From assembly GCF_014201315.1 (NCBI RefSeq), contig NZ_JACHDY010000005.1:310001-374000 (forward strand): a DNA stretch of 64,000 nucleotides, given 5' to 3'. Both the position numbers and the translations under genes were made by a program. Below the pieces are notes generated by a model. That model was given only the letters and a program-made list of their open reading frames with translations, was not told the DNA's origin and made no database searches. Below are positions 1-7,572 of the stretch, in pieces; position 1 is the first letter of the stretch; the number at the start of each line of letters is the position of its first letter. This DNA comes from Edaphobacter lichenicola. Its GTDB lineage: Bacteria; Acidobacteriota; Terriglobia; Terriglobales; Acidobacteriaceae.

Positions 1-109
1 GAAGGAGTCTCTGCACCTGCAGAATTTGTAACCGCAATTGAACTAAAAAGAGGTGCCAAAAAGAGAATCGCGGAAAAGCCGCCAATTTGTAACTGATTAA
101 GTAATTTCA

Positions 110-1867
110 TTACTGGCCACCCTTTTCGTCGGTAGCCGTAGTTGCTCCAGGGGGCGGAAGAATAGGCGGCCGCGCCGTTCCCTGAGCTTGACGCTGAGTC
201 TCAATCTCGCTGACGAGCATTGCCGGAGCCACGGCGCTGACGGGAATGCTCCCCGATTCGGCACCGCAGATTCCGTTGAAGATATCCTGCTTGTCGTTGG
301 TGGCGAGGATGCGGTTCAGTGCCGCCTGCGGTGTACCCACAATGCTGACTCCGCGGACGAGTTCATCCGGGCGGCCATCGACATACACACGGTAGACAAC
401 CAGCGGAATCACCTGAAAGGCCTGCGGCGACCGGCGCGTTGTGACAGCAAAGCCCGAAGAGATGTCCTCAAAGTAGAGCCCGTAGGCTTTGCCCTGCTTC
501 TTCGCCTCAGCCTTCAACATCTCGCGCAGTTCCGCGTCGCTGACGGTCTTCGAGGAGGTGACGATGAGGTTTCCCTGGCGGCCCGTCGGCATGTGTCCGG
601 TCTCGGCACGTCCATGTCCATTCGAGGTGGAGAAGCTGGCGATCGGAAGACGCGACATCAGGAAGGTGTCGAGGACGCCGTCTTTGATCAGGTCCACACG
701 ACGCGCCTGCTGGCCCTCGTCGTCGTAGCTGTAGTGGCCGCTGAGTGACACACCGTGAAAGTCAGTAAGCGTGGGATCGTCGGAGACGCTGAGAAACGGC
801 GGAAGAATCTGTTTGCCAAGCAGCTTGGTAAAGGTCTGCCCCTCGTCATCGCCACGCTGGCGCTGGCCTTCAAGGCGATGTCCAAGCACCTCGTGAAAGA
901 AGACAGCAGACGCGCGGCCACTGAGGATCGCAGGACCATTGAACGGCTCGGTAACCGGTGCGGCGCGCAACGCTTCGAGATTCTTTGCCATGGCCAGTGT
1001 CTTGTCGATCAGCGTCTTCTGATCCGGCAGATGCGAAACCTCGTCGGCCTCGAAGGTCTCGGCGCGGAAGAGATCCATGCCGTCCGCAGCGCGGGTACGG
1101 GCAACGATAACAAGACGCGCAACATGGTTCGGTGTCGCCACCTTCGCGCCTTCGGACGAGACAAAGTAGTCGGTCTCGGTGGTCGCCTCAAGTGCAATGT
1201 TGTTATAGAAGACATCTGGATATTGTTTGAACAATCCGGAGAGTTCACGCAGGCGGGTCTGCCACGCAGCAGTGTCGACGACCAGCGACGGCGAGGGAGG
1301 AAGGATCGCTGAAGCCGGCGTCTCGCTCGAAAAATCGGCGGAGGCATCTTCTTCTTTTGCGCGGACCTGCTGCTCCGTCTTCACCTTCAGGTAGCCGTCC
1401 AGCGCCTTGCCATAGCCGCGGTTAGTGGCGAACCAGAGAGTGCGAGCGATGGCGTCGCTATCGTTGGCAAGCGGCAAGGGGATGGTGGTAAGTGCGCTAT
1501 TCCTGTGGTCGCCGTGAGTGTTGTCTTCAGCAGCAGTTCCAAGACGAACCTGCACATCGGCGGTGCGACGATGGTTTTCGCGAGAGCCGGTGATCGCCCC
1601 GAACTGCGCGGTAAGGCTCATGCTGTCGCTGTCCGAGACGGCGTAGCTGAGGAAGTAGGGCTTCGGCTGTTGGGTCGCGTCCGTCGCGCTGTTCCCCAGC
1701 GAACTCATCGCCCGATGCAGCTCGGACTCCATGGTATCGATCAGCACCGCCGCCGGCGCGGGTTCACTGCGGGTTGCCGCCACTGCACTGGTACCAACAG
1801 ACGAAATCGTCACCGCTACCAGACCGGCAAACCCAACACCGGCCACCACCGCTCTTTGTCTCTTCAT
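110..1867 (-). CDS. Exported TldD/PmbA-family metallopeptidase
   Basis: Predicted zinc peptidase of the TldD/PmbA (modulator of gyrase) family. The HEXXXH zinc motif is present as HEVLGH at about residues 325-330 of a 585-residue protein, in the context FFHEVLGHRLEGQ, and a typical TldD C-terminal domain follows. I chose the start MKRQRAVVAG at 1867 because it opens a Sec-type signal peptide (basic MKRQR, hydrophobic stretch, SAVAA cleavage region). The longer frame to 1951 adds an unconvincing N-terminus. E. coli TldD is cytosolic, so the signal peptide points to an envelope-located branch of the family. The family assignment is firm; the substrate is unknown. No TldE partner lies next to it, and 157 bases separate it from the upstream sigma/anti-sigma pair. 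Confidence 0.88.
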   Translation of the reverse strand: MKRQRAVVAGVGFAGLVAVTISSVGTSAVAATRSEPAPAAVLIDTMESELHRAMSSLGNSATDATQQPKPYFLSYAVSDSDSMSLTAQFGAITGSRENHRRTADVQVRLGTAAEDNTHGDHRNSALTTIPLPLANDSDAIARTLWFATNRGYGKALDGYLKVKTEQQVRAKEEDASADFSSETPASAILPPSPSLVVDTAAWQTRLRELSGLFKQYPDVFYNNIALEATTETDYFVSSEGAKVATPNHVARLVIVARTRAADGMDLFRAETFEADEVSHLPDQKTLIDKTLAMAKNLEALRAAPVTEPFNGPAILSGRASAVFFHEVLGHRLEGQRQRGDDEGQTFTKLLGKQILPPFLSVSDDPTLTDFHGVSLSGHYSYDDEGQQARRVDLIKDGVLDTFLMSRLPIASFSTSNGHGRAETGHMPTGRQGNLIVTSSKTVSDAELREMLKAEAKKQGKAYGLYFEDISSGFAVTTRRSPQAFQVIPLVVYRVYVDGRPDELVRGVSIVGTPQAALNRILATNDKQDIFNGICGAESGSIPVSAVAPAMLVSEIETQRQAQGTARPPILPPPGATTATDEKGGQ

Positions 1868-2024
1868 GGAAAAGGAAACTCGTTTCGCCTGCAAAATACG
1901 CCTGCTGCCGAGTGTATCGGAAGTGCCGCTCCAGCGTGTAACGCCTTGCAACTCATGCCACGCCGTGCATCTTCTCCGCAGACGACTGAGGATTGGACGC
2001 AGCCGGGAGGGTTTTGTCGACAGC

Positions 2025-2366
2025 CTATTCGACGCCGTGGCGCCGCACGCTAAGCCACACCGTCAGCGCGAGGAACTGCGCGAGAAGAACAGACTCCGCC
2101 AGTCCAAAGCTAGCGTGCCTGCCGTTGTACAGCGTCACAGCGATGAGGATGACCAGCGTAAGAATCATGCCAAGAAACACCGCGTTCCGGCCGTAGTGAG
2201 TGGCAGTGAGCGAAACAGGGCGTTGGGCAGGAAGTCTGCCAGCGACGCGAGCGGCAAAATCGGCGGGAACTTCCACCCTGGGCGCAGTCTCCAGAGCATG
2301 GAGAACGCGTCGGTCCAGTTCGTCGTAGGCCCTTACCAGCTGCGAGTTCATCAATTCGTCTGACAT
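2025..2366 (-). CDS. Small membrane protein, candidate anti-sigma partner
   Basis: A 113-residue protein with a soluble N-terminal part of about 55 residues, one clear membrane segment (about residues 62-82) and a second hydrophobic stretch (about 88-106). It starts 16 bases inside the 3' end of the ECF sigma gene, so the two are probably translationally coupled. Position, size and topology suggest it holds the sigma factor at the membrane. It has no HxxxCxxC zinc anti-sigma motif, so this role rests on context only. No other function is recognisable. Confidence 0.72.
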   Translation of the reverse strand: MSDELMNSQLVRAYDELDRRVLHALETAPRVEVPADFAARVAGRLPAQRPVSLTATHYGRNAVFLGMILTLVILIAVTLYNGRHASFGLAESVLLAQFLALTVWLSVRRHGVE

Positions 2367-2908
2367 GCCGTTCTCCTCTCACTGGTTTGATTCTGCTGAA
2401 TCGCTTCACGAAGCTTCTTGCGTCCGCGGTGAAGATGGGTCCGCACCGTGCCGATCGGCATTCCCAGCGCGTAAGAGATCTGCTCGTAGCTTCGCTCTTC
2501 CTGATGATAAAGAATCAGGATCGTTCGCTCAATATGGCTGAGCCGCTGCAACTGCTCCTCGACCACCTGCTGGAATTCGCGTTCCTCGATCTGCTGTTCC
2601 GCGTTCCTGTCGGGGTGCGCCAAACGCTCTTCCCACGCCGAAGTCTCGTCCGAGAGCGAGACGTGGGAGCGGTCATCGCGGCGGCGGCGCTTCCACTCGT
2701 CCTGCGCAACATTCACCGCGATCCGGTAAAGATAAGTAGTAATCAGCGCTTCGCCGCGAAAGCTGGGCAACGCTCGATAGAGGCGCAGAAAGACATCCTG
2801 GGCAAGATCATCGAGGTGCTCGCGGCTACCCGTCAGACGCAGCAGCGTGCGAAAGACCATCGCCTGATGGTCGCGTACCAGCTGCTCGAAGGTGAGATCG
2901 ACGTCCAA
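2351..2908 (-). CDS. ECF-type RNA polymerase sigma factor
   Basis: A 185-residue sigma-70 factor with only regions 2 and 4. Region 2 lies at about residues 8-75 (LVRDHQAMVFRTLLRL, then DLAQDVFLRLYRAL). Region 4 lies at about 115-170 (LSHIERTILILYHQEERSYE and the helix-turn-helix GMPIGTVRTHLHRGRKKL). The start is TTG at 2908; region 2 begins almost at once, so a much later start is unlikely. No Shine-Dalgarno sequence precedes it. A TGAAAC-N17-GTCTAA promoter ends 7 bases before the start codon, which suggests autoregulation and perhaps a leaderless message. The downstream membrane gene overlaps it. Confidence 0.93.
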   Translation of the reverse strand: MDVDLTFEQLVRDHQAMVFRTLLRLTGSREHLDDLAQDVFLRLYRALPSFRGEALITTYLYRIAVNVAQDEWKRRRRDDRSHVSLSDETSAWEERLAHPDRNAEQQIEEREFQQVVEEQLQRLSHIERTILILYHQEERSYEQISYALGMPIGTVRTHLHRGRKKLREAIQQNQTSERRTACQTN

Positions 2909-2914
2909 GCGAGG

Positions 2915-2943
2915 TTAGACAATAGAGTGCTCCGAAAGTTTCA
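2915..2943 (-). promoter_or_regulatory. ECF promoter of the sigma gene (TGAAAC-N17-GTCTAA)
   Basis: On the minus strand TGAAAC (2943-2938) and GTCTAA (2920-2915) are separated by 17 bases. An AAC-type -35 and a GTC-type -10 are the usual ECF promoter elements. The same two hexamers at the same spacing occur on the opposite strand, and identity extends through TGAAACTTTCGGAG. The predicted transcript start falls at or within a base or two of the TTG start codon. Confidence 0.7.
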
Positions 2944-2953
2944 TTCCGGCGAG

Positions 2954-2982
2954 TGAAACTTTCGGAGTGCCTCCCGGTCTAA
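2954..2982 (+). promoter_or_regulatory. Divergent ECF promoter of the DUF6249 gene
   Basis: TGAAAC (2954-2959) and GTCTAA (2977-2982) with a 17-base spacer, matching the promoter on the other strand. The shared -35 regions make a 14-bp perfect inverted repeat (2930-2943 and 2954-2967). The 3008 gene follows with a good ribosome site (AGAGGAGG), so the sigma factor probably drives both genes. Confidence 0.7.
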
Positions 2983-3007
2983 CGCGGGCAGAAAGAGGAG
3001 GTAGTCT

Positions 3008-3466
3008 ATGGATTTTCTATCAAGTCCGTTTATTGTGCCGGTAGCCGGTTGCGCCGTCGGTGCCATCGCCATCGTCTCGGGCATCTGGTTCGAGGCCCAG
3101 CAACGCCGCAACAAGGCAGAGCAGCGTATGGCGATGATTGCGCGTGGTGTCCCCATCGCCGAGATCGAGAAGCTTTTGGGCTCCGGCGACGAGGAGAAGC
3201 GCGTCAGAGACCCTCTGCGCAGCCTCGGCAACGCACGCCGTGCAGGAATTATCCTGGTTTCGGTTGGGTTGGGATTGATCCTGTTCTTTATCACGCTCAG
3301 CGTCATTGTGCACGAGCGGGATGTCCTGGCAGGGTCGGCCGCCGGCATCATTCCACTGGCTATCGGGATAGGCTTTTTCATCGACTACAACCTGCAGAAG
3401 CGCGAACTATCGCGCTTCGGGTTGGAGATCGGCGCCGAGTCCGCAGGGGCTGGATCGGAACGATAG
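3008..3466 (+). CDS. DUF6249-type membrane protein, probable ECF target
   Basis: A 152-residue protein with an N-terminal membrane segment (about residues 8-28), a charged cytoplasmic stretch (about 30-75) and two further membrane segments (about 77-100 and 108-125). The layout and the phrase AIARGVPIAEIEKLL resemble DUF6249 proteins, whose function is unknown. The ATG follows AGAGGAGG at good spacing. It is transcribed divergently from the ECF sigma gene and carries the same promoter elements, so it probably belongs to that regulon, possibly a membrane or envelope response (inference). Confidence 0.8.
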   Translation: MDFLSSPFIVPVAGCAVGAIAIVSGIWFEAQQRRNKAEQRMAMIARGVPIAEIEKLLGSGDEEKRVRDPLRSLGNARRAGIILVSVGLGLILFFITLSVIVHERDVLAGSAAGIIPLAIGIGFFIDYNLQKRELSRFGLEIGAESAGAGSER

Positions 3467-3548
3467 GTTCCGCCGCCGCCGGTTGATCTTTTTGCGTCGC
3501 GTAGACGAATCATGCACACTGGCTTCATCAGGATGGAGCCTTTGATTG

Positions 3549-4865
3549 ATGAATGTACGTGCAGCTTTGCTTCTGCTGATCAGCTTTTTCGCAATCACGA
3601 TTCCGTCAGCGAAGGCCCTCGGAACGACCCCCACTGAGGCGCGAGCTCTGCGGGAGGCCGCACAGAATCACACGGCCTACACGCTGCCACCGGACAAGGT
3701 CAAGCTGGCGAAGGAGTTGTTCCGCGACCGCACCGCGCTGCATCTTCTAGGCGAAGGATGGGGAATCCTGCAGCTTATTCTGCTGCTGGCGCTGGGTGTG
3801 CCATCGCGCCTCCGCGACGTCGCCGAGAGGGTGACAAGGAGCCGCTGGGGTCAATGCTTCGTCTTCGTCTTTCTCTTCCTGCTGCTTACCGCGCTGCTGA
3901 ACGCGCCTCTACGGCTCTACGGACACCATGTGTCGCTCGCATACGGGCTCTCGGTACAGCGTTGGGGAAGCTGGTTCGCCGATCTAGGCAAAAGCTTTCT
4001 GCTCGAATGGATCGTGGCTGGCATCCTGGTGATGGTGCTGTTCTGGGTCATCCAGTGGTCGCCGAAGCGCTGGTGGTTCTGGTTCTGGATCCCGACGATG
4101 GTCGCGGTATTGTTCGGCGTCTTTCTCTCCCCGATCCTCGTCGATCCGCTCTTCAACAAGTTCGAGCCATTGCAGCAACGCAATCCGGCACTGGTGGCGC
4201 AGTTGGAGAGAGTAGTCGCGCGCAGTGGCGTCACCCTGCCTCCCGACAGAATGTTCTTCATGCGAGCCAGCAGCAAAGTCACGAGCATGAACGCCTACGT
4301 CACCGGCTTTGGCCCCTCGAAGCGCCTGGTACTCTGGGATACGACCATCGCCGCGGCCACGCCCGATGAGCTCGCCGGCGTCTTCGGCCACGAGTTAGGC
4401 CACTATGCGCTCCATCACATCGTGCAGGGCGTCTTGTTCAGTGCCGTTCTGCTGCTCGTCGGATTCTTCGCAGGGCAGCGAATGACATGGTGGCTGCTGG
4501 CGAGATACGGTTCGCGATGGAAGATTCGTTCGCAGAACGACTGGGCCTGCGTGGCGGTGCTGGTACTCGTACTCAACGTGTTGAACTTTTTTGCCGAGCC
4601 GATCGAAAACAGCTTCAGCCGCTCGATCGAGCACGCCGCCGATGTGTACGGGCAGGAGGCCATCCACGGCATCGTCTCCGATCCGCAAACCACCACCCAG
4701 CAAGGGTTTCAGAAGCTTGGAGAGAACTCGCTCGACGACCCAACCCCGCATCCTTTGGTCGATTTTTGGTCTGACGGGCACCCATCGACTGCAAGCCGAG
4801 CCGCCTTCGCACTAGCCTACGACCCCTGGACAGCAGGGCAGCATCCAAAGTACTTTCAACCATAA
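3549..4865 (+). CDS. M48 family (Ste24-like) membrane zinc protease
   Basis: An integral membrane metalloprotease of the CAAX prenyl protease 1/Ste24 type. The zinc motif HELGH is at about residue 280 (VFGHELGHYALHH), and the third ligand is likely the Glu in SRSIEHAADVYG near residue 355. Several membrane segments precede and flank the catalytic domain, and a signal-like hydrophobic N-terminus is present. The ATG at 3549 is preferred over the TTG at 3546 because of a GGAG about 10 bases upstream. Bacterial members take part in membrane protein quality control; the exact substrate is unknown. Its stop overlaps the start of the HIT gene by one base (TAATG). Confidence 0.92.
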   Translation: MNVRAALLLLISFFAITIPSAKALGTTPTEARALREAAQNHTAYTLPPDKVKLAKELFRDRTALHLLGEGWGILQLILLLALGVPSRLRDVAERVTRSRWGQCFVFVFLFLLLTALLNAPLRLYGHHVSLAYGLSVQRWGSWFADLGKSFLLEWIVAGILVMVLFWVIQWSPKRWWFWFWIPTMVAVLFGVFLSPILVDPLFNKFEPLQQRNPALVAQLERVVARSGVTLPPDRMFFMRASSKVTSMNAYVTGFGPSKRLVLWDTTIAAATPDELAGVFGHELGHYALHHIVQGVLFSAVLLLVGFFAGQRMTWWLLARYGSRWKIRSQNDWACVAVLVLVLNVLNFFAEPIENSFSRSIEHAADVYGQEAIHGIVSDPQTTTQQGFQKLGENSLDDPTPHPLVDFWSDGHPSTASRAAFALAYDPWTAGQHPKYFQP

Positions 4866-5233
4866 TGAAGATCCCGCCGAGTAATCTCGCATCTTCCGAC
4901 TGTCTTTTCTGCAAGATCGTCGCAGGAGACATCCCGGCAAACCGCGTCTACGAGGACGAGTTCTGCATCGGCTTCCCCGACATCAATCCGCAGGCCCCGA
5001 CGCATCTGCTCATCATCCCCAAGCAGCACGTCGCCTCCACCGCGAAGGCGGAGGCGGAACACTCTGCGTTGTTAGGTTCCCTGATGTCTGCGGCGGCCGA
5101 GATCGCGCGCGCAGAGAAGCTCAGCAAAGGCTACCGAATCGTCGTCAATACGGGCGATGATGGCGGCCAGACCGTGAATCATCTGCATCTTCATCTTCTC
5201 GGCGGCAGGCACATGAACTGGCCGCCAGGGTAG
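4865..5233 (+). CDS. HIT-family nucleotide hydrolase/transferase (HINT-like)
   Basis: A 122-residue histidine-triad protein. The catalytic motif HLHLHLLGG is near residues 103-111 and the N-terminal signature CLFCKIVAGDIPA is at about 13-25. The length matches bacterial HinT proteins, which hydrolyse adenosine phosphoramidates. A one-base overlap (TAATG) with the upstream M48 gene makes translational coupling likely. A copy of the dispersed intergenic repeat follows. Confidence 0.95.
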   Translation: MKIPPSNLASSDCLFCKIVAGDIPANRVYEDEFCIGFPDINPQAPTHLLIIPKQHVASTAKAEAEHSALLGSLMSAAAEIARAEKLSKGYRIVVNTGDDGGQTVNHLHLHLLGGRHMNWPPG

Positions 5234-5245
5234 CGGACTTCCCAC

Positions 5246-5381
5246 CGACCAACGGGAGGACCAACGAAGCTCATCCCACCCAGAAAAGGTATACAAGTCA
5301 CGAAGTGACCGCCCGAATCGGGGTCCCCGCGAACAGGTCTTCGTTCGTGGGGTGGCAAGCGTAGTGGGCCCGTCCGGCAGG
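5246..5381 (-). repeat. Dispersed 3'-end repeat, copy A
   Basis: Shares CGACCAACGGGAG, GGTATACAAGTCACGAAGTGACCGC and GGGCCCGTCCGGCAGGA blocks with copies at 20129-20201 and 27351-27430, and carries about 55 extra bases in the middle. GTCACTTCGTGAC can form a small hairpin. It begins 7 bases after the stop of the minus-strand receiver gene, in the same relative orientation as the other copies. Confidence 0.75.
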
Positions 5382-5387
5382 ACCGCA

Positions 5388-6527
5388 TTACATATTGAAG
5401 TTAGGCTCTTCTTCCTCTTCCATGCCATACCGGCGGAGGAGGTTCGGCAGATTCTGCGAGAAGGCTGCACGCGGCATCACCGTATCGCATCCCGCTTCGA
5501 CGGCCTTCGCCTTGAGATCTCCCTGCAGATGCGACAGAAAGCCGATGATCGAGGTGCTGCGCTTCAGCTTGGTCTTCAGCTTGGGAATCAGCGTCAGGGG
5601 CTTGGCGTTCGCATTGTTCAGGTCGAAGACGATCAGGCCAGGCCGATCTTCCTCCTCGCCGCCGACCAGCGAGGCAATTGCCTCCTTGTCGTTCTTGACG
5701 AAGGCGACCTTGACCCCGAGTTTGCGCGCGGTCTCAGAGATCTTGGCGATGAAGAAGAGGTCTTCGATGAAGAAGAAGATCTTCGTCGGGGCGTCTTCGG
5801 CAATCGGAATGGCGCGGCCCTGCGAGTAGTCGATGGGCTGAGAGTCGCTCTGGTAGCTGCGTCCGCCGCCATGGCCGTTGCTGCGGCCCTGGTAGTTGCC
5901 GTTGTGCGAATCCATCGTCGAAGGCGGAGTGTCGGCGAAGTTGCCGTTCACGGCGCGATAGCTGTGATCCATGGGGCCGACAAAGCTGCGAGGACCGCGC
6001 TGCTGCTGTTTGCCGCCGCCCCCCTTGCGTTTGAAGCCGCCGCTGTTATTGCCGGGCTGGTGAGTGTCGCGATCGCGATAGCCGCCGCCATTGCTGCTGA
6101 ACCCGCCGCTGTTGCTGCCGCTGGCCACGTTGCCAGGGTTCTCAGGCGAGCGTTGACGGTCGCGATCCCGGAACTTCTTCTTCCAGCGTTTGCCGCTGGA
6201 GGAGGAGCCGTTCTGCTGCTGGCCAGCGTTAGCTTGAAAGCCCTGACCGCCCTGCGGTTGAAAGGTCTGTGGAGCGGCAGCGCCCTGAATGGAGCCGACC
6301 GGCTGCCCGGCACTCTGATCGCCGGACTGGACTCCGGACTGAGCGCCCTGAGGGGAGTCTCCACCCTTGCTCTTCCGCTTCCTGCGGCGACGGCGGCTGC
6401 TTTTAGACTGACCCATGCCGTGCGGGATGTTCTGCCCGGCAAATTGCGCCTCCCCGTCCTGTTGGCCGGGAGACATTGTCGAACCCTGGTGAGAATCTAC
6501 CTCGGGTACATTCTGCTCTGAAGTCAT
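5388..6527 (-). CDS. Receiver-like domain protein with long disordered N-terminus
   Basis: A 379-residue protein. About the first 240 residues are low complexity, rich in Gly, Asn, Gln and Ser, with basic patches such as SRRRRRKRKSK. The last ~125 residues look like a CheY-type receiver: a beta strand KIFFFIEDLFF, a candidate phospho-acceptor Asp in LIVFDLNN, and helices ending in NLLRRYGMEEEEE. The acidic pair that normally binds magnesium is only partly kept (IED). The start at 6527 has AGGAAG about 7 bases upstream. The arginine-rich disordered part suggests RNA or polynucleotide binding (inference). No kinase is adjacent. Confidence 0.8.
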   Translation of the reverse strand: MTSEQNVPEVDSHQGSTMSPGQQDGEAQFAGQNIPHGMGQSKSSRRRRRKRKSKGGDSPQGAQSGVQSGDQSAGQPVGSIQGAAAPQTFQPQGGQGFQANAGQQQNGSSSSGKRWKKKFRDRDRQRSPENPGNVASGSNSGGFSSNGGGYRDRDTHQPGNNSGGFKRKGGGGKQQQRGPRSFVGPMDHSYRAVNGNFADTPPSTMDSHNGNYQGRSNGHGGGRSYQSDSQPIDYSQGRAIPIAEDAPTKIFFFIEDLFFIAKISETARKLGVKVAFVKNDKEAIASLVGGEEEDRPGLIVFDLNNANAKPLTLIPKLKTKLKRSTSIIGFLSHLQGDLKAKAVEAGCDTVMPRAAFSQNLPNLLRRYGMEEEEEPNFNM

Positions 6528-6987
6528 GCTTCCACTTCCTATTGCTTTAGATCGCAATTAACGTTCTCTCCCACGCAGAAGGCCTCTCCTTCCCCGTGAA
6601 ACTCACGGAGGAGGAACCAAACCGGTTTTGCAGCGTCGGATGAAACGGTCTCAAGTTTTACTCGAACGGACGTCTTCTATTGGTATTCGGCTGCAATCAC
6701 ACGGACAATCTGCCGGTTACGCACAGCCCGGAGCGCCAGACAGCGGCGAACCTGATTTTCACCCTCTACCTGTTTGCGACAGAGTCCGACAAATCCGGTC
6801 TACTGTAATCCTGTGTCTTCGGTCGTCAAACCTACCCGATTCGTAGCTTTCTGATGACCACACAGCGATCGGCACCCACAGCCGGTTCACAAGGCAACTC
6901 CTAGGGTACGCCCAAAGAAGCCACTTGGCAAGAACTCTCTTCTACGACTTCCTGGGCACGATTTGTTCAAAGCCAAAAGATCTGTTC

Positions 6988-7024
6988 AAAAACCAGAAGG
7001 ACCGCTTCGCTAAGCGGCCCTTCT
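6988..7024 (-). terminator. Rho-independent terminator (minus strand)
   Basis: A near-perfect hairpin, with arms around AGAAGG/CCTTCT and CCGCTT/AAGCGG, at 6995-7024 is followed on the minus strand by GGTTTTT. No T-run follows on the plus strand, which fixes the orientation. Confidence 0.7.
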
Positions 7025-7262
7025 ACAGTAAATGGCCAGTCACTGGCCTCCTGAAAGACTTCCGATGAAGGAAGCAGACCTCCGGGCTTATGGTCCACAC
7101 CATCGGTTGGGTGTAGCTTCTGCTGAGCCGGGGCCGTACCTGGCACACACCGGATTCAATCCAACGTGCTCCCTTCCATGAAGGAGCAATTCGGTCGCCA
7201 AAAGCAGAGCCAGCTATACGCTGGCAATCTCCCGGAGAAGCTGCCAGGCCTCATCTGGAAAA
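6988..7262 (-). ncRNA. Candidate structured RNA ending in an intrinsic terminator
   Basis: Read on the minus strand, the segment folds by eye into nested helices. 7246-7250 pairs with 7045-7049, 7241-7244 with 7074-7077, and 7231-7237 (CTCCGGG) with 7080-7086 (CCCGGAG). Inside are hairpins GCCAGC/GCTGGC (7209-7225) and GCTCC/GGAGC (7168-7187). A strong hairpin at 6995-7024 followed by TTTTT ends the element. Size and terminator fit a free-standing small RNA. I could not match it to 6S RNA, tmRNA, SRP RNA or RNase P by their conserved cores, so it may be a lineage-specific RNA or a divergent member of a known family. Confidence 0.45.
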
Positions 7263-7344
7263 TTTGAAAAACAGTATATTGCCTCAATCCCAGTCCATCT
7301 TTCCGTAGCCTGTCAGCCCCGGGCCTGCTGGCGAATCGGCTCGA

Positions 7345-7373
7345 TTGACCCTGCTCTGGCTGGACCCTATAAT
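7345..7373 (+). promoter_or_regulatory. Sigma-70 promoter TTGACC-N17-TATAAT
   Basis: TTGACC at 7345-7350 and a perfect TATAAT at 7368-7373 with 17 bases between. Transcription would start near 7380, giving the first ompH-like gene a leader of about 190 bases. Confidence 0.8.
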
Positions 7374-7572
7374 CTATGTGTTCCGGCAGCCCTCTCGTTT
7401 TGCCGCCGATTTGCCCTCACAGCAGTCGGTCCGAGCGAGGTCAAAGATGGGCGTGCTCTGTCTCAAGGGTGCGTTGATCGAGTGGATGGAGGGAACGGCC
7501 CAGACGGCACGCGATGGTGCGCCAGAAGCCGTACAAGGTTTGATCAATCCCTGAAGGAGTACCACACACCGC

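Larger units (their letters stand above)
6528..7344. other. Non-coding region between receiver gene and ompH genes
   Basis: About 1 kb separates the two neighbouring coding genes. No frame here has convincing codon use or a ribosome site. The 6560-6980 part shows nothing I can name. The 6988-7262 part is densely self-complementary and is listed separately as a candidate RNA. Confidence 0.6.

Noticed and set aside
23-93. Repeated AATTTGTAAC at 23-32 and 84-93, with similar ATTTGTAAC copies at 8416-8442
   Set aside because: The motif also occurs inside coding genes and spacing is inconsistent; not enough to call a site.
5352-6521. A 389-codon plus-strand frame, Ala/Val-rich and membrane-like
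   Set aside because: Antisense of the low-complexity receiver protein; the hydrophobic look arises from complementing Gly/Asn/Gln codons.
7141-7165. GGATTCAATCC as a possible tRNA T-arm
   Set aside because: No acceptor, D or anticodon arms can be built around it on either strand.
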